Source of the DNA: Bacteroidaceae bacterium
GTDB taxonomy: Bacteria; Bacteroidota; Bacteroidia; Bacteroidales; Bacteroidaceae
Direction of reading: 5' to 3'
Length of the DNA stretch: 64,000 nt
Assembly (NCBI GenBank): GCA_017621515.1
Contig: JAGASY010000034.1
Coordinates: 42,443-106,442 of the forward strand
Shown here: positions 41,601 to 49,440 of the stretch, in pieces
Layout: the number at the start of each line of letters is the position of its first letter
How positions within the stretch are numbered: position 1 is the first letter of the stretch
The notes under the pieces: model-generated
Database searches by the model: none
What the model was told of the DNA's origin: nothing
The model's input: only the letters and a program-made list of their open reading frames with translations
Position numbers and translations under genes: made by a program

Positions 41601-43012
41601 TCCACATACACAGACAAAGCTCCGGTAAAGAAACGAGAATCATGATTCACTACAGGAGCAGACAATCTCTCTGTAGCAAATGCAACTCCTGCATTGCTGC
41701 CCTGCGGAGTAGGTTCCGCCGTCATCCCCCACTCTTGCGCTCCATCGGTGACACGCGCATACGATGTTCTCGCAACAGCAGCCGGATAACTTTGCTGCGC
41801 CACCAGAATTCCGTCTTCATCCGATATGTAAATCGTACCGCCATCACAGTCCAATTTAAAGTTCACTTGAGAGTTCTTCACCTCATTGTGATCAAACCAA
41901 ATATTCTTGAAACCTCCTGCAGGTATGGCGCCTGCATTAAACGGAAGTCTGAACTTTTTCAAATCGTTAATGTCGTCACTCACATAAAAACGGTTAATGC
42001 TGGCAGACTTATCTGTCGGATTGTAAAGTTCCACCCATCCGCCGTAGTTGAACGAAGGATCCACAAACATATCTACGTTTGCCGACTGAATTTCGTTGAT
42101 GACAAGAGAAGAAGCATCAGCCGAGTTCTTTGACACTCTGACAATGCAAGACTTCCTGACACCGCTTCCATCCTTCGCTTCAACTGTAACCACGGCAGTT
42201 CCGACAGAAAGAGCCGTCACCGTTCCGTCGTCAGACACAGTTGCCACATCGGTTTTGTTGCTTCTCCACGATAATGTTTTGAAGGTGGCATTCTTAGGTA
42301 CCACCTCTGTTTCTATTTTAAAAGTCTCGCCTTCGATAAGAGAGCAAACACTTGGAGTAACCTTGATTTCCGAAATATGGACAAGTTCCCCATAATATTC
42401 CAAACGGAAATTATCGAACATACACCAGTTGTTCGATGCCCATTCCTCATTCACCAGTCCGAAACGCAACATTCCGTCAGTAACGTCCGTCTCCACACTG
42501 TTCTCATACATTCCATTCCCAAAACAATAGGAACCACTCGCCATTCCATTCGGGAAATAAGATTGTGAGCCCCAACCGGGAGTCCAACAGTTATTAGATA
42601 TGTTCTCCGACAGAGATTCCGAATAAACATTGGCAATCTCTTTCTTATCGGAATTGGCATACAGATATCCGGTCACATTATCTGAACCCGATGTATAGCG
42701 GTTGTATGCATCCCAATTATCCCCCGTGCGGAAATACGATTGCACAGACACCCTGTATTTTCCGGAAGGTACAGCAACAGTCTGCCAAATGTCAAAAGTT
42801 CCGTTCCAGAATTCCATTGCATCATAGTTCAAATTCTGTCCCCACGCATCACTGGTAAATGTCCATCCGGCATTTGAATTATTGTCAAAGCTGGCATTCT
42901 TGACATATTCGGATGTCACATCAATCCATCCCATCGTCTGTCCCATCATCACAGACGGCACAGAGAATAATGTGCACATCATCAGACTTAAATTTCTTTT
43001 ATTCATGGTCAC
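38654..43012 (-). CDS. CotH kinase surface protein with lamin-tail domains and T9SS tail
   Basis: A 1452-residue exported protein (signal peptide at residues ~3-25; ATG at 43006 is an equally good start). An N-terminal carbohydrate-binding-like domain is followed by a Big_2 Ig-like domain (~210-295). A lamin-tail domain (LVINEIQSANVDMF) comes next, then a chitobiase/beta-hexosaminidase-type C-terminal motif (LRYTTDGTTPT). The CotH kinase domain spans ~520-860, with RNGGNDTYCRIKDAALQTI, DWPQNNVKGFK and FVLFDLDGTFA. A second lamin-tail domain and a T9SS tail (LPSGVYVAYVKDEFGNEQTL) close the chain. CotH kinases phosphorylate secreted proteins on Ser in known cases; the target here is unknown. 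Cotranscribed 22 bp after the CapA-NlpC gene. Confidence 0.87.
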   Translation of the reverse strand: MTMNKRNLSLMMCTLFSVPSVMMGQTMGWIDVTSEYVKNASFDNNSNAGWTFTSDAWGQNLNYDAMEFWNGTFDIWQTVAVPSGKYRVSVQSYFRTGDNWDAYNRYTSGSDNVTGYLYANSDKKEIANVYSESLSENISNNCWTPGWGSQSYFPNGMASGSYCFGNGMYENSVETDVTDGMLRFGLVNEEWASNNWCMFDNFRLEYYGELVHISEIKVTPSVCSLIEGETFKIETEVVPKNATFKTLSWRSNKTDVATVSDDGTVTALSVGTAVVTVEAKDGSGVRKSCIVRVSKNSADASSLVINEIQSANVDMFVDPSFNYGGWVELYNPTDKSASINRFYVSDDINDLKKFRLPFNAGAIPAGGFKNIWFDHNEVKNSQVNFKLDCDGGTIYISDEDGILVAQQSYPAAVARTSYARVTDGAQEWGMTAEPTPQGSNAGVAFATERLSAPVVNHDSRFFTGALSVYVDIPEGVVLRYTTDGTTPTLANGKTSATGLFDVRETSIYRFRFFKDGMLPSEVVTRSFLYEDKDYKLPVISVVTDPVNLYDDSLGVYVKGVNGRTGNGQSTPCNWNMDWDRPVNFEYITTDGKMAVNQEVDFAMCGGWSRAWTPHSFKLKASKVYEGRNFYEYPFFADKPYLKHKTLQIRNGGNDTYCRIKDAALQTIVATSGIDIDGQAYQPTMHFINGQYIGVINMREPNNKHFAYANYGLDTEDIDQFEMSPDSGYCQMCGTEDSFLHWYDLSANAADDDVYEEIRQMVDIDEFISYMATEFWLGATDWPQNNVKGFKPKADGGKFRFVLFDLDGTFATTDPFNTFAWKQTYTFDYIYDTDSRITAEIKLVTIFLNMLKNDSFRKQFVDTYCLVGGSVFEPSRCTEIIDSLVNNVAAMMAYEGASPYGTANDLKSRLSNRNGTMIDALKRYSSFKLSSTEGVSVCLSSNIAEARLSVNGLPVPTGKFNGTLFPPVQLASEAPAGYRFVGWKNLNGDMEDIFSYGSDWEYYDKGSLDGKDWQSASYADVWSRGDAPLGFFTSDRNNERGYATFLDYGTNANSKRPTYYFKKTVTLDSAPSAGDVFRLGYVVDDGFIVYVNGTEAVRYNMPSGDVGFNTYSTTYAAGNPDRGSVVLPSDLFVEGENVIAVEVHNNSGSSTDIYWDACLSTTMASSGNGNVVCEEEVFDMPSNGELNLVACYERLSDEELAENGGVPVKVNEISGDNSIYINDYYKKNDWVELYNTTDKPVDVEGMYISDNISKLTKYRISAEGSEINTVIPPHGYLVIWCDKLVPMNQLHASFKLDKDGGCVVLSAPDEAWRDTLFYPLHSGDMSVGLYPDGGKDVYVMSKPTIGATNIMTSYAEKYDEPVIPNAIDKLYEGDEDVYDIAYYNGTIVVNSARAYDISLNIYTMTGQTCLTNRMASSDGKSSVYVGHLPSGVYVAYVKDEFGNEQTLKFIVKK

Positions 43013-43034
43013 ATATTTAAGTATTCATATTTTT

Positions 43035-44477
43035 TCAATTCAAGATTCTCCTCGCGCCCACATATCTCTTTATGTAATATGCGACATGAGAAAAATCGTC
43101 AACCACAATGCCACGGCTCGGAGAAGCATGTATGAACTTGAATGTCTTGGCTTCCTTATCCACACTCACCACCATACCCACATGCCCAATCGAGCGCGAA
43201 GAGGCAGAGCCTTTGAAAAAGACAAGGTCGCCGGGCAAAAGATTGTCTTTGCTCACAGCCACTCCCTCCGTATATTGGTCGCGGGAAGACCGCTTCAGCT
43301 TAATGCCCAACTGCGAATATACATAGCTCGTAAAACCGGAACAATCGAATACCATCGGTCCCATAGCACCTCCACGATACCGCTTGCCTTTATGTTTGTC
43401 AGCCTCATCTATAAGTTTGAGTGCCAAGACTCTTGCACTCATAGACCGCGATTGCATATTTCCCTCGTCAGAGATGGTCAGTTCTGAATTTGGGAACTCA
43501 CGCTCCGTCAGCGTTTTCATGTGCTTCACAGCCTCTTTCCCAGCATCAAGAACAAGGCGCGGAAGCTGTTCGGAACGACGATACGAATGAATAAAACCTT
43601 CCTTGAAAGTACCGTCATCAAAAACAGACACCTCCACGACGGGAGCGCATCTCAATTCTCCATTGGCGGAAAGCACGTATGGTGCACAAAAATGCCCCAT
43701 CCCATAGATGATAAGCCTGTCCTTGTACAAATCCACAGGATGTATTTTTCCATCTCCATTGCCATACACAATGTCAGCACCTGCATCCACACAGAAATGT
43801 GCAAAAGTCTCCGCATCGGAAATATACTGGGTTGTCGCTGAACCGTGACCGCCAATAGATTTAAGACGAAAATTCTGAGGTCTGAAACTGAATGCCACAA
43901 CTATAATATCGCATTCTTTGCCGAGCACACTCAACACACGTCGTATATCAGCCGTATCTCTCATATCCGGTGCATGGACTGAGGTTCCAAAAGCCGCAAA
44001 ACCGTACTTCAACCCGCCACGTTCAAACACATCATATTCATGAAGCGACTTGATTCCCGCAAATTTAATTCCATTATCACGCATGGCATTGGTAGTAGAA
44101 GTAAGCCCTTCAATGCCAAAATCCGCCACATGTTTGTCAACGAGGCTCATCCCCGTGAATCCGGCACGCGACAGACACCGGGCATACCGCTCCGGCATAC
44201 GCATCAAACGCTCCATACCGTTCATGTTGCTCTTGTTAGGAGTACCGTCCACATCCATCAACACCGTACCTAAAGTGGCGAATGTAGCCGATGCAGACGC
44301 AAATATCTCTTTAGCAAAATCATATTGCCTGTCATATTCAATATCCTTCGGTGTTTTTCGTTGATAATTAGTACCAAAATTAAGTTCTCCGGTAAAAACG
44401 ATCTTAGACACCCGCTGAGCCAAAACACGACAGTAAGAAAACATTGTCAGTATGATGATTATTATACTTCGAATCAT
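43035..44477 (-). CDS. CapA-like / NlpC-P60 fusion protein, exported
   Basis: A 480-residue exported protein (signal peptide ends near residue 20, CRVLAQ). Residues ~25-330 fit the CapA (PGA_cap) metallophosphatase fold, but the usual metal motifs are altered: TGELNFG replaces GDxMxG, VDKHVADFG replaces NNHxxDxG, and GNGDGKIHP stands where GHHPH is expected. Residues ~365-480 are an NlpC/P60 peptidase with catalytic Cys in FDCSGFTSYV (near 379), His in IGHVGMVV (near 432) and a third residue in FIHASPS. The intact half is probably a gamma-D-Glu-diaminopimelate type cell-wall hydrolase; the CapA half may only bind. A CAAATATA at 44507-44514 may be its minus-strand -7 box. Confidence 0.88.
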   Translation of the reverse strand: MIRSIIIIILTMFSYCRVLAQRVSKIVFTGELNFGTNYQRKTPKDIEYDRQYDFAKEIFASASATFATLGTVLMDVDGTPNKSNMNGMERLMRMPERYARCLSRAGFTGMSLVDKHVADFGIEGLTSTTNAMRDNGIKFAGIKSLHEYDVFERGGLKYGFAAFGTSVHAPDMRDTADIRRVLSVLGKECDIIVVAFSFRPQNFRLKSIGGHGSATTQYISDAETFAHFCVDAGADIVYGNGDGKIHPVDLYKDRLIIYGMGHFCAPYVLSANGELRCAPVVEVSVFDDGTFKEGFIHSYRRSEQLPRLVLDAGKEAVKHMKTLTEREFPNSELTISDEGNMQSRSMSARVLALKLIDEADKHKGKRYRGGAMGPMVFDCSGFTSYVYSQLGIKLKRSSRDQYTEGVAVSKDNLLPGDLVFFKGSASSRSIGHVGMVVSVDKEAKTFKFIHASPSRGIVVDDFSHVAYYIKRYVGARRILN

Positions 44478-44710
44478 TATTTTCTTATCCCTATTTGACT
44501 AATTTGCAAATATAATCATTTTACCCCAATAACCATCCAAGACCTATTTATAATTAAAGGGCTGTTTAAGTTTTATTTATTATTTACTGATATTCGCAAA
44601 AGAGAAGTTGGAAAGTTTTCAATGTTTGGGATATTCAACAGATTCCTTTTAATAGTTTTTTAGGGGAATTCACAGACTTCTCACACATCTACCCAAAACA
44701 GCAAGAATAC

Positions 44711-45511
44711 CATTTTAAAAATAGCAAAATGATATTTTCGCCCAAAATGAAAATTTAACACTTCGAGCGATTTTTTGCCGAGGACGAAGAATCAGAAAAA
44801 TTGATTCAAAGGTAAATCATTGATAATCAAGCAAATATAAAATTCGTCAAAACACTCAAAAAAACGTGCCGGACGCATTTTTTTGAGAAACCCGAGTATT
44901 TTAGTAATCTACTGATTATTAATATTTTACACGCTTATTTACCGTTTTTACATTCAAACACCGCCTCAAACTCACTTACTTTTGAGTTTCTATTTAGAAA
45001 CTCTTCCAAGGCAGCAAATTATACACTTCTTAACATTTCAACCGAAGTCCGTCGCCTTTTTCTCGGCTTCCCATTGCTTTTTCAAAAACTCCACGCTGAA
45101 AATTTCTCCAAACTACTAAGTTTTTAAAATTGTAGCGCACAGCAAATAAAATTGCAGTGCGCTGAAAATTTGACGACAGTGCGCTGGAAATTTGAAAACT
45201 TAGTACTTTTTTCCAAAAAACTCTTCGACGAGGATAAATAAATGTAAAAGAACTGCTTCAAAATGAAACACTATTTTACATTTCTGTGAGGCTTCATGAA
45301 ATGCGCACAGAAGCCCCATTTTGCGAGAAAAGTCCGACATGCCTCATTTTGAAGCGTTCCAGAGGGCTTGGAATTTTAACATTTAACAAAATCAGAAAGA
45401 CAATATTTTCAGCACAAAACAAACAAAATGCAGCCAAACACTCATCTTTTACGCTCATTTTGTCAGAAAATAAAATTGTTAAAATATATATATAAAATTT
45501 TTTGTTATGGG
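44711..45511 (-). repeat. ~800-bp dispersed repeat, copy D (subtype 2)
   Basis: Inverted like copy A and closest to it, including the TATATATATA stretch at its end near 45485. Three units, TAGCGCACAG, CAGTGCGCTG and CAGTGCGCTG, are centred at 45137.5, 45159.5 and 45181.5 (22-nt period). It shares CATGCCTCATTTTGAAGCGT-type and CCAGAGGGCTTGGAATTTTA stretches with the other copies. It lies between the CapA-NlpC promoter region and the end of the flavodoxin operon. The 230 bp between 44478 and the repeat are AT-rich with nothing I recognise beyond the possible promoter. Confidence 0.92.
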
Positions 45512-45536
45512 AGTGTTTTCCATGCAATTCTGCGGA

Positions 45537-45595
45537 TGTATTTACAGCCATCTCTTATGCCCTTTAGTAAAGCACAAGAAATGGCTGTAAATACA
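45537..45595 (-). terminator. Hairpin after the flavodoxin operon
   Basis: TGTATTTACAGCCAT (45537-45551) pairs perfectly with 45581-45595, just past the last flavodoxin stop. No strong T run follows, so it may work as an RNA-stabilising 3' hairpin or a weak terminator. Confidence 0.6.
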
Positions 45596-45600
45596 CAAAA

Positions 45601-46164
45601 TTATAGATCCAAAGATTCAATCCAGCTGTTAATTGTCTTATCAGTAGAGTTATTCAGCAATCTGCCGTCAACCCAATTAATCTCAGGATACGATTTTTTC
45701 AGTTGGACTACACTGTTGCGGATACTGCTTCCACCGGATGTGGCAAATGGCACAACCGTCTTTCCATTCAGACTATTGCTCTCAATGAAAGTATTGACCA
45801 CAGTCGGTGCAAGGTCCCACCAAATAGGATATCCGATAAACACCACATCATAATCAGCCACATTCTTCTTCGGATCTTTGACTGCCGGACGCGATTTCGG
45901 ATTGTTCATCTCCACCGAGCTACGCGATTGTCTGTCATTCCAGTTAAGGTCGGCATTCGTATAAGGTTGTGCCGGCTCAATTTCCATAATGTCTGCATGG
46001 GTTAGTGCAGCAAGCTTTTCTGCCACGCTCTTCGTAGTTCCTGTGGCAGAGAAATAAACCACTATTGCCTTCTTTTCCATATCTTTAGTTTTTGAGTTGT
46101 CACGTGTGCAGGCTGTCAGGCAAGACGTTGCGGCAGCCATCAGTATAATCAGAATTTTTCTCAT
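45601..46164 (-). CDS. Flavodoxin-like lipoprotein
   Basis: A 187-residue flavodoxin domain with an export signal and lipobox (MAAATSCLTAC, Cys near residue 19). The FMN phosphate loop is intact (VVYFSATGTTKSVAEKLA). IGYPIWWDLAPTVVNTFIES is the usual aromatic flavin-stacking region of this long-chain flavodoxin branch. Residues after the Cys (TRDNSKTKD) form a short polar linker. By family knowledge flavodoxins carry electrons via FMN in the cytoplasm; an exported one is unusual. Last gene of the operon, 13 bp after the T9SS-tailed flavodoxin-like gene. Confidence 0.88.
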   Translation of the reverse strand: MRKILIILMAAATSCLTACTRDNSKTKDMEKKAIVVYFSATGTTKSVAEKLAALTHADIMEIEPAQPYTNADLNWNDRQSRSSVEMNNPKSRPAVKDPKKNVADYDVVFIGYPIWWDLAPTVVNTFIESNSLNGKTVVPFATSGGSSIRNSVVQLKKSYPEINWVDGRLLNNSTDKTINSWIESLDL

Positions 46165-46177
46165 TTGTTTATAGGGA

Positions 46178-46984
46178 TTAATTAGTTATCACCACTTTTT
46201 TAGAAACAAAACAACTGCCGGAATTTATCCGTGCCACATACACACCGGATGCAAGCGCAGAAGTTTCAACCACATTGTCAGAAGACTCCAAAACTTTAGT
46301 TCCCGACAGACTGTACAGAGCAAAAGAATCAAAATTGCCGTTCAAATGAATGCCTCCCGATGTAACATTCATATCCACCTTCAAACCGGACATGACAACA
46401 GACTCCACCCCACTTGTCAGTTCTTTATAGCCTATCTGCTCCAGCCAGTTTGAAATCAAGGAATGACATCCGGAAGTCTGGGAGGAACGAATCCAAAGAC
46501 TGGGTGCGATAAAGTCACCTCCGGGAATAAGACGGTGCGCATCCGACTCCACACCACTGATTCCGCTGCTTGCACTCGACACGATAAGTCCGATTTTCTT
46601 CCCGGACATTTGCGCACCGTGGTGGAAAAGATAGGTCTGCAACGGAGCTGCCATATTGCTCCACCAAAGCGGTGCAGCCACAATCACCATATCATAATCA
46701 TCCAGATTTACATCCACCGGTTTGATTTCGGGATAAGATGATGCTTCTCCGGGATGGTTCCGTATTGCCGAAATAAGCGCACTTCCGAGAGCATAATTAT
46801 TAGCGGCATAGTCCAGTCCTTCTTCGGCAGGTTCTATTCTTACCACATCCGCCCCTGTTTGCGATTGCAAATCGGTCACGACGGTGTGAACATTGTTGGT
46901 GAAGCTGTAGTAAACAATCAGCGTCTTTGCATTGACTGCGATTGCCGTGAGCACAACAGTCAGTGTCAGAATCAACTTTCTCAT
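46178..46984 (-). CDS. Exported flavodoxin-like protein with T9SS-like tail
   Basis: A 268-residue protein with a signal peptide (MRKLILTLTVVLTAIAVNA). Residues ~20-190 are flavodoxin-like, but the phosphate loop is degraded: YSFTNNVHTVV has Asn where the key Gly is expected, so FMN binding may be lost or different. The tryptophan-rich segment VAAPLWWSNMAAPLQTY is retained. The last ~70 residues (FALYSLSGTKVLESSDNVVE ... ASGVYVARINSG) look like a T9SS sorting domain. It sits between the monooxygenase-like gene (51-bp gap) and the flavodoxin lipoprotein gene (13-bp gap). Confidence 0.85.
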   Translation of the reverse strand: MRKLILTLTVVLTAIAVNAKTLIVYYSFTNNVHTVVTDLQSQTGADVVRIEPAEEGLDYAANNYALGSALISAIRNHPGEASSYPEIKPVDVNLDDYDMVIVAAPLWWSNMAAPLQTYLFHHGAQMSGKKIGLIVSSASSGISGVESDAHRLIPGGDFIAPSLWIRSSQTSGCHSLISNWLEQIGYKELTSGVESVVMSGLKVDMNVTSGGIHLNGNFDSFALYSLSGTKVLESSDNVVETSALASGVYVARINSGSCFVSKKVVITN

Positions 46985-47035
46985 AGGCTTATTTATTATT
47001 ATTGTTGTTTTAATGTTCAGATACTATCAAAATCA

Positions 47036-47512
47036 TTACTGAATGAAGTTTTTTAACTGGCTTGCAGGATTAAGCGGTGTCTGGTCAGACAACACCAATG
47101 ATTTGACCATGTGAAGTGTTCCTCTCTTATACTTCAAAAAGTGTTCCGATATAATATGCTCTTTATAAGCCTCACTACTCACATAGGTTTCAAGAATAGT
47201 TATCCGACAAGGGTTCTCTTTCTCGGCTACGGCATACATTGTCAGTACACCCGGCTCAGTACGCAAAGATATCTCACCGACTTCTATGGCATATTTCATA
47301 TACTCATCAAGATGCTGCGGATAAACCTCGATTTTCGACAATCGTACAATACCATCGGCTGCCATGGGCTGTTTTGCACACACCAGAGGCCCTTCACTTT
47401 TTTTCTTTTCCATTGCTGTCGTATTTTGATGTGGCGGATTGTCCTTATCGGCAGTATTACATGAAGACAGAAAGACAAACAGCGCACAAATTGTATATAA
47501 TAAATTGTTCAT
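47036..47512 (-). CDS. Antibiotic-biosynthesis-monooxygenase-like lipoprotein
   Basis: A 158-residue exported protein with a lipobox (FVFLSSC, Cys near residue 18) followed by a polar linker. Residues ~55-145 have the ABM/YgiN ferredoxin-like fold: IVRLSKIEVYPQHLDEYMKY, GEISLRTEPGVLTMYAVAEK and LETYVSSEAYKEHIISEHFL are typical. Members oxidise small aromatics such as quinols or anthrones without a cofactor. Lying among flavodoxins, it may act on a quinone-like compound in the periplasm, which is inference from the neighbours only. A remnant of a Tat-signal gene sits 24 bp upstream. Confidence 0.85.
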   Translation of the reverse strand: MNNLLYTICALFVFLSSCNTADKDNPPHQNTTAMEKKKSEGPLVCAKQPMAADGIVRLSKIEVYPQHLDEYMKYAIEVGEISLRTEPGVLTMYAVAEKENPCRITILETYVSSEAYKEHIISEHFLKYKRGTLHMVKSLVLSDQTPLNPASQLKNFIQ

Positions 47513-47536
47513 GGTATGTCATTTCAATTAACTTAT

Positions 47537-47623
47537 TCATGGAGCCGGCTCTATCGTCAGTGCCATTCCTGCAAGTCCGAGCGTCTTCAGAAACCCTCGG
47601 CGGCTTAAATCTTTATTTATCAT
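47537..47623 (-). pseudogene. Tat signal-peptide remnant (28 codons)
   Basis: A short frame, MINKDLSRRGFLKTLGLAGM then ALTIEPAP and stop. The SRRGFLK motif with the following hydrophobic stretch is a textbook twin-arginine signal, but the protein ends right after it. The ATG overlaps the stop of the acetyltransferase gene by 11 bp, as expected for a coupled operon gene. The most likely reading is the 5' stub of a deleted Tat-exported enzyme such as an aldo/keto reductase or oxidoreductase, which are common in such clusters. A functional micropeptide is less likely. Confidence 0.7.
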
Positions 47624-48197
47624 TAGCTTCTATCTTTTTGATGAATCGTGCCGGATTACCTGCAACGACAGTCATTGGTTCCACATCTTTCGTAACTACA
47701 CTTCCTGCACCGACAATAGCTCCATAACCGATTCTCACTCCCGGCAGAATAGTGGAATTGATACCTATCCAGACTTTATCTTCTATGACTATACGACGTC
47801 CGTAAGTCGCACTGCGGTTATCAGGATTGACATCATGATTGATGGTTATAAGATTGACCTTCGGACCGATGAAAACATCATTGCCAATGTCTATACCGCC
47901 ACGTCCGAAAAACGTGCAGCACTGCTGAATGAAACAACGCTCCCCAATGGTTACAGGCTTGCCGTAGTCGATGTATAGTGGCGGCAGCACAAATGTACTG
48001 TCGGGCAGATGTTTGTCAAGAATCTCTCCCATGAGTTCATGCACACGCTTCTGGTCGCGTATGCTGACCGTAGCAAGTTCCTGTGCCTTTTCCATTGTAC
48101 GGAATATCTCATCAATGAGCATATCATAACCATCTTCATTTGGCGAAACCATTTCGCCGCTGAGGTCTTTTGAGAAAATATCATTCATCATATCCAT
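47613..48197 (-). CDS. Hexapeptide-repeat sugar O-acetyltransferase
   Basis: A 194-residue cytoplasmic acetyltransferase of the maltose/galactoside O-acetyltransferase (LacA/Maa) type. After a helical N-terminus (residues ~1-70), left-handed beta-helix turns are visible: PVTIGERCFIQQCCTFFGRG, IDIGNDVFIGPKVNLITINH and VIEDKVWIGINSTILPGV. The catalytic His lies in TINHDVNP. Trimeric enzymes of this type move an acetyl group from acetyl-CoA to a sugar hydroxyl. A CAAAGGTA at 48214-48221 (minus-strand TACCTTTG) could be a -7 box, making this the head of a sub-operon within the cluster; the 124-bp gap to the ADH-like gene supports that. Confidence 0.9.
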   Translation of the reverse strand: MDMMNDIFSKDLSGEMVSPNEDGYDMLIDEIFRTMEKAQELATVSIRDQKRVHELMGEILDKHLPDSTFVLPPLYIDYGKPVTIGERCFIQQCCTFFGRGGIDIGNDVFIGPKVNLITINHDVNPDNRSATYGRRIVIEDKVWIGINSTILPGVRIGYGAIVGAGSVVTKDVEPMTVVAGNPARFIKKIEANDK

Positions 48198-48321
48198 GTC
48201 TTAAATTTTGATGCAAAGGTAAAGCAAATGTTGTACAACAGTTTTACCAAGAGGCTCAAATAGCTTTGCCTAAAAGTTCAAATGCAAATCCAACCAATTA
48301 GATTCTGTCCGACAACAAATA

Positions 48322-49422
48322 TCACTTCCGCACCAAGGCTGTTATCATTTCAAACACTTCATCGTCTCCAAGCTCCGACATACACGGTACGGCTTTCACC
48401 TGCTCCCGGTTAATCTCTCCATCATAGAACATAGGAACACCGAATGAAGAAAACAGTTCAACCAATTTCCGGGATGATTCCTCAACGGAAGAATCAAATC
48501 TGAACACATCAAGGAAATATTTACGGATGTCATTTTCATGATGCCGCCCCATAATGCGAAGGAAATGCGGGAAAATGGAAGTCAGACTTCTGCGGTATGA
48601 GCTTCCGAACAGCTGTTCCGGAATGAACTCCAGTTCATATATATTATATGCGTACCCTTCTTCCTTGCCAATACCCAGACGTGACGATGTTGAAAGCGAA
48701 GCACCCATCATTATTATACCTCGTGCATCGAGATTATCAGGATTAATCTGTAATTCCTTTATCGCCTCAAGCACATTCTTTATGTACGAAACTCCGGCAT
48801 CATAAGACATTCTGTTCTTGTCGCCGAGAATGCTTGCCGAAAGCTGCACAAGCGTAACAAGTCCTGTATAGGCTGTCATTTCTCTATCGAGTGTCAGGGA
48901 ATATTTCGGACACAGAATCGCATAGTCCGCAGCTATTCCATAAGCAGTTCCATAATCGCCGTTACGCGAATCCACCGACACAGCCCCCAGACCGTTTTCC
49001 GACCCGCTGGAAGGATAAGTCGGTATCAAGGCGAGTCGCAGACGGTCAAGCCCATATGGCGATTTTCCTTTCAGATAGTCCCAAAGGTTGTCTGCATGGC
49101 AGACACCGAATGCTATCAACTTGGCGCTTTCCATTACACTTGCTCCACCAGCACCGATAACCATTGTCACCTCATTTGACTTGGCAAAACTGATTCCTTC
49201 TTCTATCTTTTGGAACTCACGCGAAGAACCGCCATACTCCACGAACTCTACACCTGCATCCATTAAAGCAGTCACCACATCGTGATGACATCCGTTATGC
49301 TTCACCGAACCACCACCATAGACAAACATCACTTTCTGTCCTTTTGCCACTGTCGTAACCGTCTCACGTATGTCGTTACAGAAAAAAAGACGCGTATCAT
49401 TTCTGAAAACAAAATCTTTCAT
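48322..49422 (-). CDS. Iron-containing alcohol dehydrogenase-like protein, metal site lost
   Basis: A 366-residue cytoplasmic protein with the overall fold of YqhD/BDH-type iron alcohol dehydrogenases. The nucleotide-binding Gly-rich loops are present (VYGGGSVKHNG; VIGAGGASVMESAKLIAFG, near GGGSxxDxAK) and so is PSSGSENGLGAVSV. The metal ligands are not: the usual GxxDxxxHxxE becomes GLVTLVQLSAS, and the two downstream His (HxxxH-type, AHG) are replaced in YNIYELEFIPEQLFGSSYRR. It may have lost metal-dependent activity and act on a different substrate or as a binding protein. It lies 18 bp downstream of the flavodoxin lipoprotein gene. Confidence 0.85.
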   Translation of the reverse strand: MKDFVFRNDTRLFFCNDIRETVTTVAKGQKVMFVYGGGSVKHNGCHHDVVTALMDAGVEFVEYGGSSREFQKIEEGISFAKSNEVTMVIGAGGASVMESAKLIAFGVCHADNLWDYLKGKSPYGLDRLRLALIPTYPSSGSENGLGAVSVDSRNGDYGTAYGIAADYAILCPKYSLTLDREMTAYTGLVTLVQLSASILGDKNRMSYDAGVSYIKNVLEAIKELQINPDNLDARGIIMMGASLSTSSRLGIGKEEGYAYNIYELEFIPEQLFGSSYRRSLTSIFPHFLRIMGRHHENDIRKYFLDVFRFDSSVEESSRKLVELFSSFGVPMFYDGEINREQVKAVPCMSELGDDEVFEMITALVRK

Positions 49423-49440
49423 GTGTTTTACTATTATTAT

